Shown here in pieces: positions 45,185-55,545 of a stretch of DNA of 64,000 nt. Position 1 is the first letter of the stretch. Every line of letters begins with the position of its first letter. The position numbers and the translations under genes were made by a program. The DNA is from Neoceratodus forsteri (Eukaryota > Chordata > Ceratodontiformes > Ceratodontidae): the NCBI GenBank assembly GCA_016271365.2, contig CM057458.1, positions 204,898,501 to 204,962,500 of the forward strand, in the 5' to 3' direction. The notes below the pieces were generated by a model that saw only the letters and a list, made by a program, of their open reading frames with translations, was not told the DNA's origin and ran no database searches.

Positions 45185-45590
45185 TTGCTGAGACAATGCA
45201 GTGCTAAAGAAGTGTGATAAAAGTATAAAGTGTTGCCAGTACTACTGCAGTGTACAGCAAAAATTTGTGAAGAAAATACAGTGCTAAAGAAGTGTGCATG
45301 AAAATCTAAGAATTATTTGCAGTGCTCTTACAGTCTGCATCAAAAAATAAGAAAGATTGAGCAGTACTACTGCAGTGTGCAGCAAAAATTAGTGAAGAAA
45401 ATACAGTGCTAAAGAAGTGTGCATGAAAATCTAATAATTATTTGCAGTGCTCTTACAGTGTGCATCAAATCATAAGAAAGATTGAGCAGTGGTACAACAG
45501 TGTAGCAGAAAGTCAGTGCAGTGTATTAACAGTGCACTGATGAAAAGCAGTGCTTTGTCAGTCTGTACTGAAATAACACTGAAAGAAGTA
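45185..45590. repeat. Tandem repeat, 125-bp unit
   Basis: CAGTACTACTGCAGTG occurs at 45237 and 45362, and a decayed form (CAGTGGTACAACAGTG) at 45487, an exact 125-bp period. Units hold AATACAGTGCTAAAGAAGTG and ATTTGCAGTGCTCTTACAGT. The right edge (TGAAATAACACTGAAAGAAG) is the complement of the phrase that opens the 24967 array. Confidence 0.85.
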
Positions 45591-45593
45591 CAC

Positions 45594-45858
45594 TCCACTT
45601 CCCTCTGGGAATGCACTGCCTGGCAAGCTGGTTCAGAGATCCACAGTGGAGGGCTTCAAGAGAGGGTGGGACAGACACAGAAAGCAGATGTATCAGATGA
45701 TGGCCTGGCCCAGAGGGGTGGGGATGGATAATAGGGGTTTCTGGAACACGGGGGGGGGAGGTCCTCGGAGCCCAACTATGGATCTGAGGTTAGAGCAGAC
45801 TCGATAGGCCGTAAGGCCTAATCTGCTGGCAATCAGTATGTTAGTATGTTAGATATTT
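45594..45858 (+). mobile_element. CR1-type LINE 3' end
   Basis: The translation in one frame gives a W-NALPG-like start, then STVEGFKRGWDR, the CR1 C-terminus. The 3' untranslated tail follows: GACTCGATAGGCCGTAAGGC, CTAATCTGCTGGCAATC and AGTATGTTAGTATGTTAG. Confidence 0.8.
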
Positions 45859-45905
45859 GTCCCTTGCTCAGGTCTGCTGCCCAGAAGAGCTACCATGATT
45901 ATTGT

Positions 45906-46384
45906 TTTTCCACTACTGATGGTGCTTGCTGAATGTGTTTTTCTTTTTGGGTGGAGAAACGCAGGTGGCATCCTCTACCTCATCAGAATCACATTCTGAT
46001 TCCTCACCTTCAGAAGAACATAACTGTGATACATCATGATTGTGATGTTGTTCTTGTACATTTACAACCTGTTCTTTATCAGAGGCACTGCTTTCTGATG
46101 AAGAAGCATGATATGAGAGAGTGGCATATCATGGAGCGTCATGTCTAGTGATATTAGAAATGCTTTTTCCTTAATCACTGACTTTCTAAGTCTAAGTGTT
46201 TTGGCTACTTGTTTTAGTGTTTTACTTTTATCTGATTTTTCTAGCAATGCTGACAGTGCTGCATGACTTTGATCATGGGATTCACCAACATTCTTTTCTT
46301 TTTCTGGTCCTGTTGCTTCATCTTTTTCTGATTGTGTTGATTCATCTTTTTCTGGTTGTGTTGCTTCATCTTCATCAACTGTAT
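45906..46384 (-). pseudogene. Acidic repeat ORF of unknown transposon
   Basis: The minus strand encodes about three 8-residue repeats (EATQPEKD / ESTQSEKD / EATGPEKE), a helix-prone block (SALLEKSDKSKTLKQVAKTL), and, after a frameshift near 46110, an acidic Ser/Glu stretch (SSEGEESECDSDEVEDATC) ending in the basic SPPKKKNTFSKHH. The last looks like a nuclear-localisation signal. Such acidic linkers occur near the N-termini of transposases. It lies on the same strand and upstream of the hAT relic at 20-22 kb, within the 18842-50769 boundaries, so it could be the lost N-terminal region. I see no sequence proof. Confidence 0.45.
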
Positions 46385-46545
46385 TAATTACAAGCAGTAT
46401 AGTGCAGTGTGTTAAGGCTCTGAGCTGCAGATCTGGAGACCTGGGTTTGAATCCCACAGCCACCTAGGTGCATGCTGTGTGATCCTAAGAAAATCACTTA
46501 ACTTCCTCACGCTTCCAGGTCGCATCTGGAAACAAGCTTCAGCTT
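46385..46545 (+). mobile_element. MIR/CORE-like SINE
   Basis: The tRNA-like head has CAGTATAGTGCAGTGTGTTA, GGCTCTGAGCTGCAGATCTG and box B GGGTTTGAATCCC (about 46442-46454). The core reads GCTGTGTGATCCTAAGAAAA, TCACTTAACTTCCTCACGCT and TCCAGGTCGCATCTGGAA. The order and spacing match the MIR pattern (GTGTGACCTTGGGCAAGT-CACTTAACCT). Its own 5' end abuts the acidic ORF. Confidence 0.8.
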
Positions 46546-46759
46546 AGTGTGCTACTCCTGGTTAAACAGTGTTCCCTTTCCCTAATTATATCTTCAAAAG
46601 TGAATTTCCCTTTATTTTCTGAATTTGTTTTAGGGAAATATTTTTATTGTTATGTGTACCAACTTCAGCCATACTGCTGGTGTTGGCCATATGTTCCATT
46701 TCCATTGCAGACTCTGATTATGAATCCTTTTTTTGGGTCCAACTTAATTGCTTACTTAG
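46546..46759. other. Short anonymous spacer
   Basis: T-rich sequence between the SINE and the ACAGAG repeat. Nothing recognised. Confidence 0.4.
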
Positions 46760-47030
46760 CAGTATTAGTTCGGACACAGAGATGGGCAACACAGAGTCTA
46801 CACTATGGCAGTATGGCCTAATAGTAGTTCAGGCACAGAGATAGGCAACACAGAGTCTGAGACGTGACCCCCCACTTCACAATCTATATGGCACTATGAG
46901 GTAGTAGTAGTTAAGGTATAGAGATGGACAACACAGAGTCTGAGACATGGGTGACACCCTCCTTCAAAATCTGTAGGGCACTAAACCCCCACTCAAAATT
47001 ACTGAGGCACTATGACCTTTAGACAGAGTC
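46760..47030. repeat. Degenerate tandem repeat around ACAGAGATGGGCAACACAGA
   Basis: The phrase recurs at about 46777, 46837 and 46918, followed by GTCTGAGACRTG and a GGCACTA block. Spacing is 60-82 bp. Confidence 0.65.
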
Positions 47031-47069
47031 CTCCTGTCCTGTCTGACTATACTGCTCCCCTTAATATAG

Positions 47070-50025
47070 AAACATAGAAACATAGACTTTGATGGCAGAT
47101 AAGGACCACTAGGCCCATCTAGTCTGCCTATTTACCTACCTACAGGATAGGCCGTAGATCCTATTTAACCAACAGCCCATATCTTCCTGCCCCCCACAAG
47201 AATTGCCTTATGTCTGTCCCATGCATTCTTGAATTCTCCCACAGTTTTAGACTCCACAACTTCCTCAGGAAGGTTGTTCCATGCATCCACTACCCTCTCT
47301 GTGAAATAATACTTCCTCACATTGCCCTGAACCACCCTCCTTCTATCTTTAAATTGTGTCCTCTTGTTCTTGCAAGTCTCTTTTCTGAAAGATGCAACCC
47401 TCTTGGACTTTGTTGATTCCCTTGAGGTACTTGAAAGTTTCTATCATGTCCCCCTCCCTTCTTTCCTCAAGGGTATACATATTAAGCTCCTTTAGTCTCT
47501 CCTCATCGGCTTCTCTTGCAGACCCTGCACCATTTTAGCTGCCCTCCTCTGGACTGCCTCTATCCTGTCTATGTCCCTTGCGGAGATGGGGTCTCCAGAA
47601 CAGGACACAGTATTCCAGATGGGGTCTCACCAACTGTCTGTACAGAGGATAACAACTTCCTGTTTTCTGCTGCTGCTCTCCCTATACATCCCAGTATACC
47701 CCGGCCCTCCCTACTGCCTTCTCACATTGCTTGCTAACTTTAAGGTCATCTGATATGATTACCCCCAGGTCCCTTTCCTGTTTGTTGTTGTTACTACCTT
47801 TCCACCCATTGTGTATTCTTCCCTGGGTTCTTGTTTCCCAGGTGCATTATTTTACTTTTTGCATTGAATCCTAGCTGCCATCGTCAGACCATTCCTCCAA
47901 CCTTGCCAAGTCCCTTTTCATCCTTTCCAGCCTCCTTGTGTATCAACCCTGTTGCAGATCTTTGTGTCATCTGCAAAAGGCATACTTTCCTTCAGTCCCT
48001 CTGCAATGCCACTGATGAAGACATTAAAAGGACTGGACCCAATACTGACCCCTCGGTAACCCACTAGTAACGCCCTTTCTTCAGAGTGGACTCCATTTAC
48101 AATTACCTTCTGTGTCCTGTTGTCCAGCCAATGTTTTACCAGGCTACCACCCTGGGACCCACTCCCAGGCTGGTTAATTTGACTAATAATCTTTTGTGGG
48201 ACTGTGTCAAATGCCTTGCTAAAATCTAGGTAGGCCATGTCCACAGCCCCTCCCTGGTCTACTACTTTGGTCACCCAGTCAAAGAAATCTATTAGATTAG
48301 TCTGACATGACCTTCCAGCTGTGAACCCATGCTGCCTTGGATCCTGTGCTCCACTGACCTCTAGGTACTCAACTATTCTTTCCTTCAGAGTGACTCCATC
48401 ACTTTCCCTACCAGAGGTCAGACTGACAGGTCTGTAGTTTCCTACCTCTGTCTTGGTCCCACTTTTGTGAAGGGAATCACATCCGCCTTCCTCCAGTCCT
48501 CGGGTACCACACCATCCTCCCATGATTTATTAAAAGAGTAGCCAGTGGTTTCACTAGTTCCTTCCTTAATTCTTTTAGAATTCTGGGGTGAATTCCATCA
48601 GGACCCATTGCTTTGTCCACCTTCAGTTTAGGAGTTCTTGCAGAACCCTTTCTTCTGTGAAAGGACTGGGATCGACCCCCTATCAAGATTGCTTCTGTTA
48701 ATTGGATTGGGCACTTCCCCTCCTCTTTTGTGAATACTGAGCAGAAATATTCGTTCAGTATTCCTGCTTTTCACTGTCCCCTCTGCCCACCCACCGTTTA
48801 TTCTATTCAGCCTCACTATCCTCCCTTTGTCTTTCTCGCTCCTGATGTACCTATAAGGTTTTATCCCCTTCTTAACTGAGTTGGCTATCTTTTCCTCAGT
48901 TTGGGCCTTTGCTATTCTGACTTCCTCCCGCTTCTTTCTGCCTTAACTGGTACAGTTCTCTGTCCTGCTCCTTCTGTGTTTCCTTATACTTCTGGAATGC
49001 TATCTTTTCTTCCTGACTTTCACAGCCACCTCTCTTGAGAACCATAGTGGCTTTTCTTTCGTTTTGATTTGTTTATTTGCTTCACACAAAGGCTTGTTGC
49101 CTCTGTGATGGCAGTTTTGATAATTCCCCATTGTTGCTCCACACCTCCTTCCAGCCTGTTTGCTAGTGCTTTTCTGAGGCACTCTCCCATCTTGCCAAAG
49201 TCAGCCCTCCTAAAGGTCCAGTACCCTCACTTTTGTGGCTTGACTCTGTAGCTGAGGTTGCGTGAACCACACTGTTTGATGGTCACTTGTCCCCAGATGG
49301 CAACCCACTTCTAGATCAGATCCTCTCACTGCCCCCCGTTTGAAGTCTGAGGTCTAAGATTGCTCCCTCACAGTGAGTTCAAAACTAGCTGTCTAATACC
49401 CTGCCACCTGTAGGCGTCAAGAATGGCCCTGCCCTTGGATGTCACTGCAGCAAATGTGCTCCAGTTAACATCTGGCATATTCAGGTCTCCCATCAACAGT
49501 ATCTCTCCTTTCTCTGCCATTCTAAGAATGCCTTCCATCATATCCTTGTCCATTCCTTCCCCTGACATGGGGTCTGTACCTAACCCTGTGCGGATTGTGG
49601 TGCCCTTTCCAGTCTCCAAGGTGACCCACAGTGCCTCCTCTCCTCCCTGTTTACTCTTTTGTTCAGTTGCTTTTATCCCTTCCTTTACATAGAAGGCTAC
49701 TCCTCCCCTCTTCTCCTGCCTGTCTCTCCTGTAGGTTATGTACCCTGGTATATTAACATCCCAGTCATGGTTCTCTGTGTACCATGTTTCTGTGACTGCT
49801 ACGATATCCAGGCATCCCTCTTCCATTAAGGCCACCAGCTCAGGGAGCTTGTTGCCCAGACTACGGGCATTGGTACTCATTACCCTCCATTTCCTGATGG
49901 CCTTACCCCCTTTTGCCCCATCCCTGTCCTTCTTGCCTTTGTCATATATAAATATATATACATTTTTTTCTGCACTCTGCTGTTGTCTACAGTTGCATAT
50001 TTTTTGGTCTCTCTCTGTCACTTCT
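47070..50025 (-). mobile_element. CR1-type LINE, nearly full ORF2
   Basis: The best-preserved CR1 here. On the minus strand, the endonuclease frame 49368-50021 reads STNARSLGNKLPELVALM, DIVAVTETWY, GGVAFYVKEGI and MGDLNMPDVNW, with the Asn, Glu and Asp of the APE fold present. The linker is AMGPDGIHPRILKEL (about 48600). The reverse transcriptase spans 47918-48523 with NYRPVSLTS, FSKAFDTVP and FADD at 47966-47977 intact. The C-terminal region and tail follow to the plus-strand phrase AAACATAGACTTTGATGGCA (about 47080). Frameshifts near 47960, 48490, 48640 and 49000-49370 disable it. The open endonuclease suggests a younger insertion than the 28-31 kb copies. Confidence 0.92.
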
Positions 50026-50335
50026 CTCTCTCAGACTAATAAAACATTGGTGTTTTTTTCATTTTTTACTGAGGAGTCTACAATGTCTGCACTCTACTGT
50101 TGTCTACTCTGCATTCTGCTGTTGAATTCGTTAGTATCCCTCTCTACTCTCTCTCTTTCAAATGGAAAAAAAAATATTTGAGAACTCTGCTGCAACATCT
50201 GCACTCTGCTATCGTCTTCTGTTAAATTCATTGGTTTCTCTTCTCGCCCTCTCTCTCTCTCTAACAAAATTAAAAATGTTTTGTTTCATTTTCGACATTT
50301 TTTTGGGGGGGATCTCTCTGCACATACACACATGA
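49965..50335. repeat. Imperfect tandem repeat, about 110-bp unit, at the CR1 5' edge
   Basis: TCTGCACTCTGCTGTTGTCT recurs in altered form at about 49970, 50086 and 50197, each followed by a CTCTCTCTCT tract and an AT-rich segment. It may be the repeated 5' untranslated region of the CR1 copy at 47070-50025. Confidence 0.6.
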
Positions 50336-50769
50336 TTGTCTCCTTTGAATGCAAAGCCCAAATGCATTCAATACACTGTTTCCTAGGGATGTCCTGTTGT
50401 GACTGACACACAGGATTGGCTAGAACATCAGTCAGTCACAGAACAGAATCCCTCATTGGTTGGCTCCCTTCAGTGCCCCAGGATTACAAGAGTTGCCTTT
50501 GTTAGTTATGTGATGGTCCTGGGACTTGGGAGCATTCATCTGAGATCGGGGAAAAACATTTTTTTTTGTTTCTGTACCCTGCGCTGCCTTTTTCATGCAG
50601 CACTGGTGGTGAAAGTGTTATTCCAGACCAGACCGCACTTTCAAACTGGGCTAACTCAGTGATTTGGGATGAGCCATGAAAGGCTTGGTTTTCTCTGTCA
50701 GAATAGAGTTCACCCTGTCCTGAGGGAGGGAGGTTCGGAAGTGTGGCAGAGCTGGTTCACCCATCCCTA
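50336..50769. other. Right terminal region of the 32-kb hAT candidate
   Basis: Ends GGTTCACCCATCCCTA at 50769. It contains the inverted pair GACTGACACAC / AGTCAGTC (about 50400-50445). A TAGGGATG at 50384 could be a separate element end, but its flank does not match. Confidence 0.5.
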
Positions 50770-50879
50770 ATAAAAATAAAAAAATAGTTATGTGTAATTA
50801 AATAAACAACACCCTCCAAAAATTGTAAGTTTAAAAAACAAACTCTGAATTCAGAGGGACTTAAAAATGTTCCACCTAC

Positions 50880-51082
50880 CCAACATGTCTCTTTCTTTAC
50901 AAAAGAACCTGCAGAACCCTGCATGAAGCATCCTACTAATCCAGTGCTGGGCCTGATGGTTTGCTGCTTCATATAGGGCATGTAAGGCCCAGTGCAAAGC
51001 AAGCTATTGGTCTGGAATTGTGCACAATGGATCTGCTGCTACATGTAGGGCTCACTGGGCCCTGTACAAAGCAAATCATAGT
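50880..51082. repeat. Short satellite, about 65-70 bp unit, piece 1
   Basis: Repeats of the type TCTGCTGCTWCATGTAGGGC followed by GGGCCCTGTACAAAGCAA (about 50905, 50965, 51030). The same text reappears at 53327-53520, 63055-63130 and 63285-63430, that is, on the other side of each LINE insertion. Confidence 0.7.
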
Positions 51083-51084
51083 CA

Positions 51085-53300
51085 TAGAAACATAGACTTT
51101 GATGGCAGATAAAGACCACTTGGCCCACCCAGTCTGCCCATTTCCCTACCTATTGGATAACCTGCAGATTCTAGTTAACCAACAGCCTACTTCCTGCAAC
51201 TCCCCACCATAATTGCCTTATGTCTGTCCCATGCATGTTTGAATTCCCCCACCATTTTAGACCCCACAACCTCTCCAGGAAGGCGGTTCAATGTGTTCAC
51301 CACTCTCTCCGTGAAAAAAAATGTCCTCACATTACCCTTGAGCTGGCCCCCCTCTATCTTTAACTTGTGCTCCCTTGTTCTTACACATCTCTTTTTCTGA
51401 AAGATGCTACCCTCCTGGACTTTGTTAATTACCTTGAGGTACTTAAAAGTTTCTACCATATCCCCCCATCCCTCCTCTCATCAAGGGTATACATATTAAG
51501 CTCTCTCAGTCTCTCTTCATATGGTTTCTGATGTAGACCCTGCACCATTTTAGTTGCCCTCCTCTGTACTGCTTTCATCCTGTCTATGTCCTTGCATAGA
51601 TGAGGTCTCCAAAACTGCACGCAGTACTCCAGATGGGGTTTCACCAACTGTCTGTACAGAGGGATAACCACTTCCCTTTTTCTACTTGTTATGCCCCTCC
51701 CTATGCATCCCAGTATCCCCCTGGCTCTCCTTACCGACTTCTCATTGCTTACCCACCTTTAGGTCATCTGATATGACGACCCCCAGGTCCCTTTCCATTA
51801 TTGTTGTTGTTAGTACCTCCCCTGCTATTGTGTACTCTTCTCCTGGATTTTTATTTCCCAGGTGCATTACTTTGCACTTCTTTGCATTGAATCTAAGTTG
51901 CCATATGTCTGACCATTCCTCCAACCTTGCCAAGTCCCTTCTCATCCTTTCTACCCCCTTGTGTATTAACTCTGTTACAGATCTTTGTGTCATCTGCAAA
52001 GAGGCATACCTTTCCTTCAGACTCTCTGCAATGTCACCCATAAAAAGGCGTTAAAGAGGACTGGACCCAGTACTGAGCCCTAGGGTGGTCCACTAGTACC
52101 CCTTTCTTCTGAATGTGTTCCATTCACTATCACCTTCTGTGTCCTGTTGTTAAGCCAGTTAGCTACCCAGGCTACCACCCTGGGACCCACTCCCAGGCTG
52201 GCTAACTTGATTATTAATCTTTTTTTGCGGGACTGTGTCAAATGCCTTGCTAAAGTCTAGGCAGGCCATATCCACAGCCCTCTCTGGTCTATTACTTTGG
52301 TCACTCAGTCAAAGAAATCGATTAGAGTCATCTGACATGACCTTCCTGCTGTGAATCCATGCTGCTTTGGGTCCTGTGCCCCTGCTGGCCTCTAGGTACT
52401 CAACAATTCTTTCTTTCAGAAGTGATTCCATCATTTTCCCCACCACTGAGGTCAAACTAACAGGTCTGTAGTTTCCTGCTTCTGCCTTGCTCCCACTTTT
52501 GTGAAGGGGAATCACATCATCCCTCCTCCAGTCCTCAGGTACCACCCCATCCTCCCATGATTTATTAAAAAGTGTGATCAGTGGTGTCACTAGGTCCTCC
52601 CTTAGTTCTTTTAGGATTTAAGGGTGAATCCCGTCAGGCCCCATTGCTTTGTCCACCTTGAGTTTTAGGAGTTCTTTCAGAACTCTGTCTTCTGTAAATG
52701 GACAGGCGTTAACCCCACTACCCAGAGTGCTTCTATTGTTTGGTTTAGGTAACTCCTCCTCTTCTTCTTTTGTGAATACTGAGCAAAAGTATTCATTCGG
52801 CATCTCTGCCTTCTCACTGTCTCCCTCTGCCCACCTCCCCTCTCCTTTATTAATCTTCACTATCCCTCCCTTAACCTTTCTATGCTCTCTAATGTACCTA
52901 TAAAAGGTTTTATCCCCCTTCTTAACTGAGTTGGCTATCTTTTCCTCAGTTTGGGCCTTTTCTTTTCTGACTGCCTTCCCCATTTCTTTCTGCTTTAATT
53001 GATACAGTTCCCTGTCGTGCTCCTTCTGTGATTCATTATACTTTTTGAATGCAGCCTTTTTCTCCTTAACCTTCCCTGACACCTCTTTTGAGAACCATAG
53101 TGTTTTTTTTATTCAGCTTTGTTTTCTTTATTTGTTTCACACAAAGGCTTGTTGCCTCCATAATGGCAGTTTTGATTTTTCTCCATTGTTCTTCCAGCCC
53201 TCCTTTCAGGCCATTTGCTAATGCATTCCTCAGGTATTCACCCATTATGCCAAAGTCAGCCAAAGTCCAGTATCCTTGTCTTTGTATGGCTTGTCTCCAT
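51085..53300 (-). mobile_element. CR1-type LINE, 5'-truncated
   Basis: The tail starts at the plus-strand phrase ATAGAAACATAGACTTTGAT (51085). Minus-strand frames: FKYLKVINKVQEGSIF and RTFFFTERVVNTLNRLP (51187-51459); REVIPLYRQLVKPHLEYC-like and RATKMVQGLHQKPYEERL (51453-51671); LRFNAKKCKVMHLGNKNPG (51742-52041); FADD at 51989-52000 intact; GSKAEAGNYRPVSLTSVVGK (52309-52590); KAMGPDGIHP and KKAAFKKYNESQKEHDRELY (52618-53082). The endonuclease is absent. Frames shift about five times. Confidence 0.92.
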
Positions 53301-53326
53301 GGTTGTGTTTATTGTGTCCCTGTACC

Positions 53327-53520
53327 ATGCCCATTAAGGTCTGCTGCTGCACACAGGGCCCATATAGGTCTGCATGAAGAAAATTACTAGAGCTGTGCCA
53401 TGCATGACAGGTTTGCTACAGTACTTTACACTGGGCCTGCAGGACCCTGCTTGAAGCAAGATGCAGGTCTGGTGCCATGCCCAGTAGGTTTGTTGCTTTG
53501 CATAGGACCCAGAAGGAAGA
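53327..53520. repeat. Short satellite, piece 2
   Basis: GGTCTGCTGCTGCACACAGG, GGTTTGCTACAGTACTTTAC and GGTTTGTTGCTTTGCATAGG, each followed by a GGGCCC-like block, are spaced 66-80 bp apart. The array is flanked on both sides by CR1 copies in opposite orientation. Confidence 0.7.
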
Positions 53521-53524
53521 AGCT

Positions 53525-54183
53525 GTTCAAGTAGATTAAGAACTGGTTTCAGGGCAAGCAGCTGAGGGTCGTAGTTGGGGGAGAGCTCTCAGCACCTAGG
53601 GTGGTAACCAGTGGGGTACCACAGGGGTTAGTGCTAGGACCATTCCTATTTAACATATTTATAGCAGACATAGCAAAAGGAATAAGGAGCAAGCTCAACC
53701 TCTTTGCAGATGACACTAAGATCTGTGCAGAGGTAGATAGTGAGAAAGGGGATAAGATACTGCAAGAGGCTTTGGAGACACTTGAGTGCTGGATAGCCAC
53801 ATGCCAGCTGGAGTTCTATGCCCAAAAAATGCAAGGTCTCTCACCTGGGGGCTAAAAACCCAAAGAACAGCTACTGGTTAGAGGGAGTTCAGTTGGCCAC
53901 TTCAGAGGAGGAGAAACATCTGGGAGTGCTGGTGACAGGGGACATGAAACACTTGGCGCAGTGCAGGAAGTCAGCTGCAAAGGTGAAGAGAATGCTGGGA
54001 AGCATCACAAGGGGAATCACCTCTAGTAGAACAGAAGTCATTTTGCCCCATACAGGTCCCTAGTGAGGCCGCACTTGGAGTACATTGTGCAGTTTTGGTG
54101 CCCATATCTGAAAAGGGACATCAAACTATTGGAAGGGGTCCTGCATAGGTAACTAGAATTATCTTGGGGATGGGGGACAAGAC
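53525..54183 (+). mobile_element. CR1-type LINE, first part (interrupted by hAT)
   Basis: Plus-strand translation: NWFQGKQLRVVVGG (about 53543), TSGVPQGLVLGPFLFNIFIA (53604-53660), LFADDTKICAEVD (about 53700, catalytic Asp pair intact), a frameshift near 53820, [32 protein letters not shown] (53993-54050) and ILGMGDKT up to 54183. The frame stops at the hAT edge, and YEERLREI continues at 62576. Lacks everything upstream of the palm. Confidence 0.9.
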
Positions 54184-54599
54184 TAGAGATGGGCGAAGTG
54201 GCCTCAATTCGCTACGTGGAGCTAGTCGTGGAATGAAGGTGAATTCGCGGAGTGCTCCACAATGCAAAGCGGAGTACTTCTCATTATAATGGGTAACGTG
54301 AAGTCCATTAAAAACAATGACTTCACATTACTCCACCTTCCCAAACCACTACTCCACCAATTTTTAAGGCGAAATACATTAAAAACAATGTACTTCGCCT
54401 CACTTCACCTTGTTTTTAAGATCCAAAGGTGAATTTTGTAGTGATTCATGGGATTTCAGGTCACATGGGCTCTAGATAGTTCTGTACAGCCTCAGTTCTG
54501 GGTAGTGTGTTTAGGAAGCTGTAGGAGACAGTCTGCTCTGACAGCTCTCTGTGATTCAAACCTTCTAAAAGCTGTTAAAACAGCCTTTTTGAGTAATTT

Positions 54600-55540
54600 T
54601 TGTGTTGCTTGCACGCATGTGCAAGAAACACATTGCATCACATTTTTTCACAAGCAGGTTGTGGAGGTGCGGCAGTGTTGTGCCGAATGACAGCAGCCCA
54701 TTCAGGGGCTGGTCTCTGCCTGGCCAATGGAGAAGCATGCCCTGGATCACCGCAATTAACTAGAAGGTGACTACATCAAAGAAATTGAACTGCTGCAATC
54801 AGGTAGTGACCCATCAGTAGGCAATCAGCTGTTCAGTATGCTCCCTGACTGCAGCAGCCAATTACACAGCTCCATAGTGCTGTATTTCTATGGTCACAGG
54901 CAACGGCTTCTCCATTGGCCTCACAAAGCCGATGAAAAGCCGACGACCGCCGTTCAGCATGCCTTCCTGGTGAAAAAGCCAACGGGGTAGCCCACTCCCC
55001 ATCGGCATAATGCCCCCTCCCAATTTCTTATGTGTCGACATGGGTCCCCAATCCCCTGTTGGCATGTCCCTTTCCTCTTCAATTTTGCCAATGGGGAGCC
55101 ATTCCCCATCAACATAATACTCCCCCCTCCAATTTTTTCTGTGCCGAGGGGGGTGCCCAATCCCCCTTGGCCCTTGTTCTCCCCCAGCACTCCATATGTG
55201 CTGATGGGGTGCCTAATCCACCATTGACTACAGCCCCCCCAAGCATTCAGGTGGCACACTGGAGCCCACCCCGTGTGCAAATGCCTCCTGTAAAGAAAAA
55301 GTCCCACAATTTTTTTTCTTTTATCCCTGCAAATCAGAAAATGGTCCTAATCGGGTCTGTTGGTTCTCCCTGATCTGCACCCACCCTCTGTGCACCCTGC
55401 CTCCCCACCCCCCTCACCCCATACTTACCTCCAGAGCCCGGTGGCGATGATCTTCGGTGGACCGGGAACAAGTCTGCACTCTTCAAAGCTGACCACAAAC
55501 TGAAGAAATGCCGGTAAGCTGTATAATGGCATAAATATTT
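54600..55540. other. hAT interior, GC-rich segment, no gene recognised
   Basis: C-rich phrases such as TGGGGAGCCATTCCCCATC and GGGTGCCCAATCCCC recur at about 55000-55240, giving chance open frames on both strands (54954-55373). No motif found. Confidence 0.4.
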
Positions 55541-55545
55541 TTTTT

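Larger units (their letters stand above)
18842..50769 (-). mobile_element. Candidate hAT element, ends 32 kb apart, heavily filled by insertions
   Basis: TAGGGATGGGTG starts at 18842, and its complement CACCCATCCCTA ends at 50769. The 8 bp outside are identical: ATAAAAAT at 18834-18841 and at 50770-50777. A hAT transposase relic lies inside at 20563-22265, reading toward the left end, as expected if both ends and the gene belong together. The span is far longer than a hAT element, but it is packed with CR1 copies, SINEs, a MULE and tandem arrays that could have been added later. The flank is AT-rich, so a chance 8-bp match cannot be excluded, and two different copies of the family could supply the two ends. 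Confidence 0.55.

Noticed and set aside
46385..46545. A tRNA gene, from the box-B match
   Set aside because: No cloverleaf; the MIR-like core follows directly, so it is a SINE head.
47210..48067. Plus-strand frames in the 47-48 kb region as genes
   Set aside because: All are antisense shadows of the minus-strand CR1.
50384..50769. TAGGGATG at 50384 paired with CATCCCTA at 50769 as a 386-bp hAT MITE
   Set aside because: The 8-bp flanks differ (CTGTTTCC versus ATAAAAAT), whereas the end at 18842 has the identical flank ATAAAAAT.
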